Assembly (NCBI GenBank): GCA_019058445.1
Contig: JAHPZA010000004.1
Location: 248,001 to 312,000, forward strand
DNA: 64,000 bases
Source of the DNA: Promethearchaeota archaeon
GTDB taxonomy: Archaea > Asgardarchaeota > Lokiarchaeia > Sigyniarchaeales > SOKP01
Reading direction: 5' to 3'
This document shows, piece after piece, positions 44,617 through 51,688 of this stretch. The notes beneath the pieces were generated by a model. It saw nothing but the letters and a program-made list of their open reading frames with translations. It was not told where the DNA came from and did not search any database. The position numbers were made by a program, and so were the translations under genes. The first letter of the stretch is position 1; each line of letters starts with the position of its first letter.

Positions 44617-45492
44617 TTAACCTCCACAGCCTCCACAGCCTCCACCGCAACCTCCGCTGCTTCTTCTGCGAGAAGCTCGCTTTTCACGTATTGCTATTTT
44701 TTCTTCGATACTTAATCGGCTCCACCAGATACCGTATGCAGTAATAGGTATAAAAATAATACTTAGAATTATACATAACGGGATAAGCATGTTAAGACTC
44801 CCTGTAGGATCAGTATCCGTGAGATTAGGTTTACATCTAATGATGATATCACTAGAAATCGAATCTTTCTGCTTAAAAGTATAGATAAATCTGTCGTGAT
44901 GTTCGTCAATCTTCTCTTTTCCAGATTCAGAATTATCAATATCTTCTAATTTATAATCTCTAGGAAATATAATACGGTATATCGCTTTTTTTACATCAAT
45001 TTTAAATGTTCCAATATTTCTAAGTTCGATTTGTGAATAGGAAAAATATTCTACTATCCATTTTTTCATTAAGAATTTCATTGTTATAGTCTTGGTTCCC
45101 GTAAATCCAGGATGTTCAAATGAGATCTCTTTAAATTTTTTCCCTTTTTTTCCCTCAACTACCTTGTAATCCCATTCTAGCTCAAGATTTTCATCATCAC
45201 ACACTTCAATTGTATCTCTATCAATTGTACCATCAGATGGTGTTAAAAACCTTTTAAATCCTTCAGTTTTAATTCCTTCTTTAACATTATACGTAATATT
45301 GATTGTAGCATGGAGATTTAGACCATCAACTTCTAAAACTACTAAATACCTCGATACATAATAGTCTAAGTCATCTTGACTTTCTGTCTCTGTAGTAGAT
45401 ACCTCCTTTGTTGAGGCTGTTCCAAAACTTAAATTTGTTAAAAATAAACTTAATACAATTGGAACTATTATAAAATACAATTTTTTTTTCAT
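44617..45492 (-). CDS. Exported membrane protein with C-terminal Gly-Cys tail, candidate radical SAM substrate
   Basis: This 291-residue protein has a signal peptide (basic start, hydrophobic core to about residue 26) and an extracellular domain of about 200 residues that is strand-rich (VSRYLVVLEVDGLNLHATI, then TKTITMKFLMKKW). This domain resembles DUF2207-type ectodomains. One membrane helix follows (about residues 232-253), then a basic cytosolic stretch (EKIAIREKRASRRRSS). The end is GGCGGGCGGCGG. The tail Cys (282, 286, 289) have CX3CX2C spacing. The tail faces the cytosol, where the radical SAM enzyme encoded next would act. Alternatively the tail binds metal. Confidence 0.7.
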   Translation of the reverse strand: MKKKLYFIIVPIVLSLFLTNLSFGTASTKEVSTTETESQDDLDYYVSRYLVVLEVDGLNLHATINITYNVKEGIKTEGFKRFLTPSDGTIDRDTIEVCDDENLELEWDYKVVEGKKGKKFKEISFEHPGFTGTKTITMKFLMKKWIVEYFSYSQIELRNIGTFKIDVKKAIYRIIFPRDYKLEDIDNSESGKEKIDEHHDRFIYTFKQKDSISSDIIIRCKPNLTDTDPTGSLNMLIPLCIILSIIFIPITAYGIWWSRLSIEEKIAIREKRASRRRSSGGCGGGCGGCGG

Positions 45493-45570
45493 TACCTCAC
45501 CCTTTTATTTGTAAATAATTCTATTCTGACACTCAATACTATAATATATAACATAACTATTTAAATGTTA

Positions 45571-45596
45571 TGACATGGATCCATACTTCCATGTCA
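45571..45596. promoter_or_regulatory. Perfect 9-8-9 inverted repeat, candidate operator of the RHH regulator
   Basis: TGACATGGA and TCCATGTCA are exact reverse complements 8 bases apart. The site lies in the 141-base spacer between the divergent Gly-Cys-tail gene and the RHH regulator gene. A TATA-like stretch (minus strand, 45556-45569) is directly beside it. Its arms are not merely AT-rich, so chance is unlikely. Confidence 0.65.
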
Positions 45597-45633
45597 CTAA
45601 AGCTTAAATTAAATATGAAGTATTTATAATATA

Positions 45634-46203
45634 ATGTCAGATCTAAAAAGAAGTCAAAAAAAATCAGTACATGCTACAATCTCAAATGAATCATATGACA
45701 TTGTCGAACAATACGAAGATGAATATGGTTCAAAATCTGCCGTAGTCGATGAGGCTATAAAATCATTAAAAAGATTTAAAGAGCCAAAAATGGGAGATAT
45801 TAGAGAAATTTGGTGTAGAGCTAGAGATGAATTAAACATGGTGCTGGTAGGAAAAACAACGTTTCTCACCTATATTAAAGGTAAAATAGATAAAGTTTTT
45901 ACAAAAAATATTGCTGTTGAAGTTATTGAGTGGTTTCTTGGGAAAAGAATAGATGAGATGGATCTCGAAGAATTTTTATATGGACTAAAGGGAATGTGGG
46001 AAGTAGCTAATTATTTTTACAAAATTGAATTAGATAAAAATGAAAAGGGGGTCTTTCAGATGAAGTTCAATCATGATTTGACAAAATCTTATAGTAACTA
46101 TTGGGCAAAATACTTTGAAACTTTAATAAAAAATCACTGGAAATGTACTGTTGACCCCTTTATTCGGAATGAGTCGTTTTATTTAATAATTAAAGAAATC
46201 TAA
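45634..46203 (+). CDS. Ribbon-helix-helix regulator with a second sensor-like domain
   Basis: The first 50 residues (KKSVHATISNESYDIVEQY then YGSKSAVVDEAIKSLKRF) are a ribbon-helix-helix DNA-binding domain: one strand, then two helices with the GSKSAV turn. The remaining 140 residues form an alpha/beta domain ending KFNHDLTKSYSNYWAKYFE and a last strand FYLIIKEI, a pattern seen in archaeal sensor domains, possibly V4R-like. It is divergent from the Gly-Cys-tail/radical SAM operon, with a perfect inverted repeat between them, so it probably controls that operon and itself. Confidence 0.7.
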   Translation: MSDLKRSQKKSVHATISNESYDIVEQYEDEYGSKSAVVDEAIKSLKRFKEPKMGDIREIWCRARDELNMVLVGKTTFLTYIKGKIDKVFTKNIAVEVIEWFLGKRIDEMDLEEFLYGLKGMWEVANYFYKIELDKNEKGVFQMKFNHDLTKSYSNYWAKYFETLIKNHWKCTVDPFIRNESFYLIIKEI

Positions 46204-46303
46204 ATTCTAAAAATCACATAAGAATGCGACTATTGAGATATTTTAGTTCAAATATTTAATTTCAATACTGATTTTTAATAGTGTAGAACCTTTAAATAGT
46301 ATA

Positions 46304-46318
46304 AGAACACACTGTTCT
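46304..46318. repeat. Inverted repeat between convergent genes
   Basis: AGAACA and TGTTCT pair around CAC, in the 192-base spacer between the convergent RHH and TPR genes. A short T-run follows about 15 bases later. It may be a bidirectional transcript end; evidence is weak. Confidence 0.3.
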
Positions 46319-46395
46319 GATAATCTAATATACTTTTTTAGTAGATATTTTAAGAAATTTGAATAATCTACTCATTCATGATATCCATTCATTTT

Positions 46396-47289
46396 TTATT
46401 GAATCGTTTTTTCACTATTCTTTTGTATCTCATTCATAAGTCTTTCAGCTTTCTCAAATTTAGGATTGATCTTTAAACATAGTTTAATCATATCAATTGC
46501 GTCTTCATATCTTTTCATTTTTGAATATACTTTAGCTAAGTTATATGCGGCTTGTTCGTAATTAGGGTCAAGTTCTAAAGCAACTTTTAAAGCTTTGATA
46601 GCTTCATCATATTCATGCGTGTGGTAATAGGCCAATCCTAGATGATTCCTTACATAAGGATCTTCTTCCTCTTCTTCAAGAATGGATCTTTTACATGCAT
46701 CTATTGCTTGAGGATAATCTTTTTTTTTATTATAGGCAGCCCCCAAATCACACCAAATAGCACTATTCTTTGGATCAACACTTAACGCTTCTTTAAATAG
46801 GTTTATCGCTTGATCATATTGTCCTTTTCTATAATGTTCTATACCGCGTACTTTTAATTCTTGAGGATTTTTTTTAAGAGCATCATTTTCTTCATCTACA
46901 AAATAATAACTTAAATAATAATGAAAAGATACAATACCAATACCAATTATTGATATACTGCAGATCAATTGATTGATAAGCCAAATAATCGAAAATAATA
47001 TAAAATCTGTAATTAAAAAATAGGATATTAAAAATAACACTAAACCAAAAATGAAATAAGTAAGTCCAACGCCAAGAAGAGAAAGACCAAATTGGTTGCG
47101 TGAATCTTTTGATTTTTTCATTTCATCTAGATTTTTAGGACTTCCATGAGCAAGCATACATGCTAATATCATAATAAATATTAGATTTAATCTAATGTCT
47201 ATATGTGCCAATATTCCTATTAAAAAACCTGCCATTAACAAAATAATCGCAATTAGATGTAGTAATAAATAATTTCTTCTATGATCCAA
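46396..47289 (-). CDS. TPR-repeat membrane protein
   Basis: This 297-residue protein has four hydrophobic helices in residues 8-125, a short linker, then about four tetratricopeptide repeats from residue 145 on. Examples are HYRKGQYDQAINLFKEALSV, LAYYHTHEYDEAIKALKVAL and VYSKMKRYEDAIDMIKLCL, with the canonical small/large residue pattern. TPR arrays hold protein partners; here the array would face the cytosol or the outside depending on topology, which cannot be decided. It is divergent from the GTPase-thioredoxin-V4R operon. Confidence 0.8.
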   Translation of the reverse strand: MDHRRNYLLLHLIAIILLMAGFLIGILAHIDIRLNLIFIMILACMLAHGSPKNLDEMKKSKDSRNQFGLSLLGVGLTYFIFGLVLFLISYFLITDFILFSIIWLINQLICSISIIGIGIVSFHYYLSYYFVDEENDALKKNPQELKVRGIEHYRKGQYDQAINLFKEALSVDPKNSAIWCDLGAAYNKKKDYPQAIDACKRSILEEEEEDPYVRNHLGLAYYHTHEYDEAIKALKVALELDPNYEQAAYNLAKVYSKMKRYEDAIDMIKLCLKINPKFEKAERLMNEIQKNSEKTIQ

Positions 47290-47424
47290 TTTTTTCCCTT
47301 TATTTTACATTTCAATTGGTTTATATAACACATTTAAAAAATAATATAAATATTTTTATTTGAATATTAAAAAAATCTAACTTCTCATCTTTCCAAAAAC
47401 ACTTCTCTCTAATATAAACGATTT

Positions 47425-47468
47425 AATTGTATTTATTCCACTATAAAGATTTAAAATCTTATACAATT
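47425..47468. promoter_or_regulatory. Nested inverted repeats upstream of the GTPase-thioredoxin-V4R operon
   Basis: The outer arms AATTGTAT and ATACAATT are exact reverse complements. The inner arms AAGATTT-A-AAATCTT sit inside them, next to the right outer arm. It lies about 100 bases upstream of the GTPase start, in promoter range. AT-rich arms weaken the case. Confidence 0.35.
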
Positions 47469-47570
47469 ATTATAACAAGTATCAATAAAATAAAGAATAA
47501 AATTTTATATGTTAAAACTATAAAATATCTATAAACTAATTGTCCAAAAAAAAAACATTAGAGTGATGTA

Positions 47571-48110
47571 ATGAGCGATACGGAAAGTGCCTTCGTTTTT
47601 AAAATAACTGTTATAGGAGATGGAGCAGTGGGGAAAACTTCATTAATTAAGAAATACACACAAGGAAGTTTTCAAAAAGATTATATCAAGACTTTAGGAG
47701 CCCAATTCTCAAAATACGATGAAGAAATAGATGGAAATAATGTAAAATTATTTTTCTGGGATATAGCAGGACAAGCTGAATTCATGTTTATGCGCCCCAC
47801 CTTTTATAAGGGTTCAAAAGCAGCTATTATCGTCTTCTCGCACGGACCAGAAGAAAATGTTAGTTTTGATCACATTACTGATTGGCACGACGATATTATA
47901 AAATACTGTGGAGAATTACCCATAGTGTTGTTTGGAAATAAGATTGATTTAGTAAAAAAAGGCGAAACGGACGATGCAAAAGTAGAGAATTTAGTAAAAA
48001 AACGTAATTTTCTTGGATATTACAAAACAAGTGCCAAAACCGGAAGTGGCGTGTATGAGGCATTTCAAGCAATTATAAAAGAATTATATAATAAGTATAA
48101 AGACGCATAA
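47571..48110 (+). CDS. Ras/Rab-like small GTPase
   Basis: This 179-residue GTPase has G1 GDGAVGKT (residues 16-23), the G2 Thr in KTLGAQF, G3 WDIAGQAE (63-70, with the catalytic Gln), G4 NKID (123-126) and G5 TSAK (153-156). There is no C-terminal Cys for lipid attachment. The gene is followed after 11 bases by a thioredoxin-like gene and then a V4R gene, all on the same strand, so the GTPase probably works with them. Asgard GTPases of this type are thought to be forerunners of eukaryotic Rab/Ras proteins. Confidence 0.93.
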   Translation: MSDTESAFVFKITVIGDGAVGKTSLIKKYTQGSFQKDYIKTLGAQFSKYDEEIDGNNVKLFFWDIAGQAEFMFMRPTFYKGSKAAIIVFSHGPEENVSFDHITDWHDDIIKYCGELPIVLFGNKIDLVKKGETDDAKVENLVKKRNFLGYYKTSAKTGSGVYEAFQAIIKELYNKYKDA

Positions 48111-48121
48111 AACGAAATGAC

Positions 48122-48409
48122 ATGTATGATAATCAAGAATATCCGAAAATTCTGTTTTTTTCATCCAATCACTGTGCACCGTGTAAGCCTGTAGAGGAAA
48201 TGTTAAAAAGAATAAATATATCTATGTTTGGAAAAAGATTAAATATTGAGAAAATTGATATTGAACAGAGTCATAAAATCACTAAAGATCACAATATCAC
48301 GTCCGTACCCACAATTATTATTGCTGATAAAAGATTGGCCGTAGATATTCAAGAAGAAGAAATTATTGATGCGATCTTATATGGATTTATATCTTCAGTT
48401 AAAATTTAA
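48122..48409 (+). CDS. Thioredoxin-like protein
   Basis: This 95-residue thioredoxin-fold protein has LFFSSNHCAPCKPVEE, with the redox pair Cys18-Cys21, and the cis-Pro loop TSVPTIII. It is a minimal thioredoxin without extra domains. It is placed between a small GTPase (11 bases upstream) and a V4R protein (47 bases downstream), which suggests that it reduces or reports on a partner in that group. Confidence 0.88.
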   Translation: MYDNQEYPKILFFSSNHCAPCKPVEEMLKRINISMFGKRLNIEKIDIEQSHKITKDHNITSVPTIIIADKRLAVDIQEEEIIDAILYGFISSVKI

Positions 48410-48456
48410 TAAATGAAAATAATTTAAATGTAAATAGGAAAAAGAAGTGAATAGTT

Positions 48457-48936
48457 ATGGATAGAAATTTACTGTCAAAAATTTTAACCTTGATGAAACA
48501 ATATTTAAAAGAGGGAAAATCAATTGGAGATTTAAAATTGGGAAGTCTTTTAGCTTTGGGTCATCAACTTGAAGCCATCTTTTATTATCTTGGGCATGAA
48601 TTAGGGACCACTTTAGAAGCGAAAAAATGTGAAGATGTGGTAAAAATCCCTGAAGAATTAAAAAACCTTGTCTTAGAATACAATATTGGAGAGATTTTAA
48701 TTAAGGAGGCTACTGATGAAATTATTACTTTAAATTTGAAGAACCACAGTTCTACTCGAGATCTAATTGGGAAAGGTATAAAGAGTGGTGGCAATTTTTG
48801 CTCTTTTGAAGCGGGAATGCTTGCTGGAATTGTTGAGCGAATGACCAATATCCACTGTTTCGCTCAAGAATTAAATTGTAGCATGCAAACTGGGGAAGAT
48901 AGCTGCGAATTTATGATAGTATTTCAAAAGGACTAA
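48457..48936 (+). CDS. V4R-domain protein (4-vinyl reductase/Bet3-like fold)
   Basis: This 159-residue protein has the V4R pattern: an N-terminal helix bundle, then CSFEAGMLAGIVERM, then HCFAQELNCSMQTGEDSCEF. Four Cys (115, 134, 141, 150) are in the last third, the last three in the typical metal- or redox-binding region. V4R domains share their fold with Bet3, a core subunit of TRAPP, the exchange factor for Rab GTPases. Together with the GTPase two genes upstream this suggests a regulatory link. Ligand sensing, with the Cys binding a metal or small molecule, is the alternative. Confidence 0.78.
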   Translation: MDRNLLSKILTLMKQYLKEGKSIGDLKLGSLLALGHQLEAIFYYLGHELGTTLEAKKCEDVVKIPEELKNLVLEYNIGEILIKEATDEIITLNLKNHSSTRDLIGKGIKSGGNFCSFEAGMLAGIVERMTNIHCFAQELNCSMQTGEDSCEFMIVFQKD

Positions 48937-49037
48937 CTTCTTTAGCCTCTAAAATGAATTAATTTTTACTTACAAATTTAAACTTAAAATTTATCTATTT
49001 TACCTAAAATCAATTTAATGAATGAAGGGGTTTTTTC

Positions 49038-49436
49038 ATTTCGTCATCATACGAGCCACAAGAATTCAAAAAATATATTAGCAGATGTCCTATTTGTAAA
49101 AGAGAATATTATAAGCAGGATATGGTAAAATGTGATCAATGTGGTTTAATTATTTGTTTAAGATGTACCATTATTTCGGGTAAGTACGGAAACTATTGTA
49201 AAAATTGCTTTACAAAATTATCCCATGAGAAAAAGAATCAAATTAGTAAAGCAGCAAAAAAGATGCAATTTTGGGCGAATTATGGCTATTATTTGTTTAT
49301 AATATTACTGGGATGCACCATTTTTTCGTTTAGTCTGTTTTTTCTAAGCTATGTATTTTTTATTACTGGCCTCATTTTTGGGATATCCACAGCAATTTAT
49401 GGCTATGTTCTCCTTCGATTTTTATCTCGATCATAA
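49038..49436 (+). CDS. Zn-finger membrane protein with disturbed 5' end
   Basis: An ATG at 49122 would drop the first Cys pair: upstream in the same frame lies CPICKREYYKQD, and downstream VKCDQCGLIICLRC and YCKNCF, which together make a complete treble-clef/zinc-finger array. So translation must begin upstream. In frame there is only ATT at 49038 (GGGG lies 7 bases before). Alternatively an ATG at 49018 in another frame leads into the run of T at 49031-49036, where one shift of frame would join them. Two membrane helices end the protein (about 104 residues after Met 49122). A sequencing indel cannot be excluded. Confidence 0.6.
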   Translation: MSSSYEPQEFKKYISRCPICKREYYKQDMVKCDQCGLIICLRCTIISGKYGNYCKNCFTKLSHEKKNQISKAAKKMQFWANYGYYLFIILLGCTIFSFSLFFLSYVFFITGLIFGISTAIYGYVLLRFLSRS

Positions 49437-49604
49437 TAATTAACCATGAAAAGACCAGGAGGCCTAAGAATATAATATATTATTGGTTAAATTCAGAAAA
49501 AAAAATTATCTAAAAATAGGTAATTGCCAGTTAAGAAGAAAATTATTAAAAAGAATGAATTTTATTATTATGAAAAAGAAAATAATACTTTTGATTGATT
49601 TACA

Positions 49605-50135
49605 ATGACTGATCAGATTGATTATATTGTAAAAATCTGTTTACTTGGAGAGGCTGCTGTGGGAAAGACTTCATTAGTGTACAGGTTTATCGAGAATAAA
49701 TTCAGAGATAACTATAAAAGCACTCTTGGAGTAAATTTACTTAAAAAAGACATGGTCATAGATGGGTACGGAGGAGTTAGTGCCCAGATTTGGGATTTAG
49801 GTGGTCAAGAGTCCTTTAAAAGTTTAAGGAAACTTTATCTAGAGGGTGCGAACGGTGCGTTTGTAATTTTTGATACCACTAAAAGAAATACCTATGATAA
49901 GCTTGATGATTGGATCCTAAGTTTCAAGGAATCACGCGGAGAGAGACCTTTATTACTCATTGGTAATAAAATTGACTTGAGTGATAAAATAAAAGTAGAA
50001 GAATCAGAAGCAAAAGAGTATGCAGAAAAAAATGCAATGCAATTTATTTATACTTCTGCGAAAACTGGCGAAAATGTAGAAAAAGCTTTTAAGGAACTAG
50101 TTAAAACGATTTTAGATGAGGTTTCTAAAGAATAA
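49605..50135 (+). CDS. Ras/Rab-like small GTPase
   Basis: This 176-residue GTPase has G1 GEAAVGKT (residues 15-22), G2 Thr in KSTLGVN, G3 WDLGGQES with the catalytic Gln, G4 NKIDL and G5 TSAK. It is the most Rab-like of the four in the window and also lacks a C-terminal Cys. It stands alone between the Zn-finger membrane protein and TBP, with long spacers on both sides. Confidence 0.93.
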   Translation: MTDQIDYIVKICLLGEAAVGKTSLVYRFIENKFRDNYKSTLGVNLLKKDMVIDGYGGVSAQIWDLGGQESFKSLRKLYLEGANGAFVIFDTTKRNTYDKLDDWILSFKESRGERPLLLIGNKIDLSDKIKVEESEAKEYAEKNAMQFIYTSAKTGENVEKAFKELVKTILDEVSKE

Positions 50136-50287
50136 AATAAGTTAAAACCATATTTTTCTATATTATTCACTTTCTTTTGAGAATTTTTAAACTAAAAATG
50201 TGCATTCCCTAAAATCTTTGGATCACTCTAAAAATTTGGGGTTTTAAGGTACATTTATTTTTAAATATTACATACGAAAATAATATA

Positions 50288-50306
50288 TTTATAAAACCTT
50301 TATAAA
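50288..50306 (+). promoter_or_regulatory. Tandem TATA-like boxes upstream of tbp
   Basis: TTTATAAA occurs twice, 3 bases apart (50288-50295 and 50299-50306), about 100 bases upstream of the TBP start. A start of transcription about 25 bases downstream would leave a leader of around 80 bases. Two boxes could allow TBP to bind its own promoter more than once. Confidence 0.4.
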
Positions 50307-50407
50307 TGAAGAGGTATTTAAATAAAGTACAAAAAAATTGATCATTTAAAATTACCCTTATTTTAAATTTTAATTTAAAATCATAATAATCACCTTTAGA
50401 TGTTAAA

Positions 50408-51070
50408 ATGTCAGAAGAAGAAGAATTTGATGAAGAAGATTTAGACGAGGAAGAAGAAGAGGGAGAATACGATTACGAAACTGAATTAGATTATAAGATC
50501 GAGAATGTAGTCGCAACGGTAAGCGTGGAAATAACAGAGAAGATTGATCTTAATCAAATTGCTCGAAAACACGCTGAAGTTGAGTATAATCCTGAGCGTT
50601 TTCCCGGTCTTGTAATGAGAATTGAAAAACCTCGAGCAACAATATTAATTTTTTCTACGGGTAAAATGGTAGTCACTGGCTTAAGAAAAGCCGCTGAGGC
50701 ACCTCGAGTAGTTGAAAAAGTGGTAAAAAACATAAGAAAAGCGGGTATTAAATTATCTAATCCAGAAATTACTATTCAAAATATTGTAGCTTCTGGAGAT
50801 CTCCATACGAATATCGATCTGAATATGGCAGCAATCGTAATGGAATATGCGATGTACGAACCTGAAGTCTTTCCGGGCTTAATTTATCGTATGCAGGATC
50901 CAAAAACGGTGTTTTTAATTTTCTCTACTGGAAGGATAGTTTGTACCGGTGCTAAACAAAAAGAAATTGTTCGAGATGCCGTGTTGAAATTAAATCAACA
51001 AGTAAGAGAACTAGGCGTCGCAAAAAAGGATATTGGAGACACTGAATATCAAGATATAACTTTTATTTAA
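50408..51070 (+). CDS. tbp: TATA-box-binding protein (TBP)
   Basis: The 220 residues include the two-fold repeat of the saddle: IENVVATVSVEI with FPGLVMRIEKPRATILIFSTGKMV in part, then IQNIVASGDL with FPGLIYRMQDP and LIFSTGRIVCTG. Both half-repeats carry the DNA-bending Phe residues. TBP recruits TFB and RNA polymerase. The first ~32 residues are an acidic tail (almost only Glu, Asp, Tyr) that most archaeal TBPs lack; these are usually about 180-190 residues. Confidence 0.96.
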   Translation: MSEEEEFDEEDLDEEEEEGEYDYETELDYKIENVVATVSVEITEKIDLNQIARKHAEVEYNPERFPGLVMRIEKPRATILIFSTGKMVVTGLRKAAEAPRVVEKVVKNIRKAGIKLSNPEITIQNIVASGDLHTNIDLNMAAIVMEYAMYEPEVFPGLIYRMQDPKTVFLIFSTGRIVCTGAKQKEIVRDAVLKLNQQVRELGVAKKDIGDTEYQDITFI

Positions 51071-51176
51071 TTTTTTTTTAATTTTCTTTCATACTTTTTT
51101 CCAGATCTAAGCTAGGCTAATCTTTAGTATTAATTCAATTTTGTTCTAAATATTCCTATAAAAAAAAATTCAGGAA

Positions 51177-51536
51177 TTAAATTTGAATATGCGGTTCATT
51201 AAATTCTTTTTTCTCGCTAATAGCTTTTATTGAATTTAAGTATTCATCGTATAAAGCCTTCAACAAATTATATTCTCTTGCCTTATTGAATGCTAAAAGA
51301 AATAACTGTGTTAGAGTTTTCTCATTGTTTTTAATATAGATGTTTTCATGTTCTTGTAGCAGATCACTATATTTATCCAGAAAATTACAGAGAATATATC
51401 GATTTTCATTTCTTAAGTTCAATTTATTGAGAGCTCCATACATCTTTAGGATTAAAGGCCCTTGGAATTTTATTGAATTATGATGTATCGCTTGAAAAGC
51501 TTGAAGATATTTGTTTCTTTTAATAACAACAGTCAT
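51177..51536 (-). CDS. Hypothetical helical protein
   Basis: This 119-residue protein is predicted to be all helix, with regular Leu/Ile spacing (YLQAFQAIHHNSIKF, then LTQLFLLAFNKAREYNLL). No motif or family is recognised. It stands alone between the convergent TBP gene and thiolase. Confidence 0.5.
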   Translation of the reverse strand: MTVVIKRNKYLQAFQAIHHNSIKFQGPLILKMYGALNKLNLRNENRYILCNFLDKYSDLLQEHENIYIKNNEKTLTQLFLLAFNKAREYNLLKALYDEYLNSIKAISEKKEFNEPHIQI

Positions 51537-51688
51537 GTGGGAATAATTTTTCGAATCATTATAATATGATAGTAATACCCAGATATTACTGAACTTGTAT
51601 TTATTACAGTTCTCGTAGTTTTAAAAATTAGCAAACTAGATTATTTGATAAAATAAAATTATATAAAAAAAAACAGTGGAAAAAAAAA

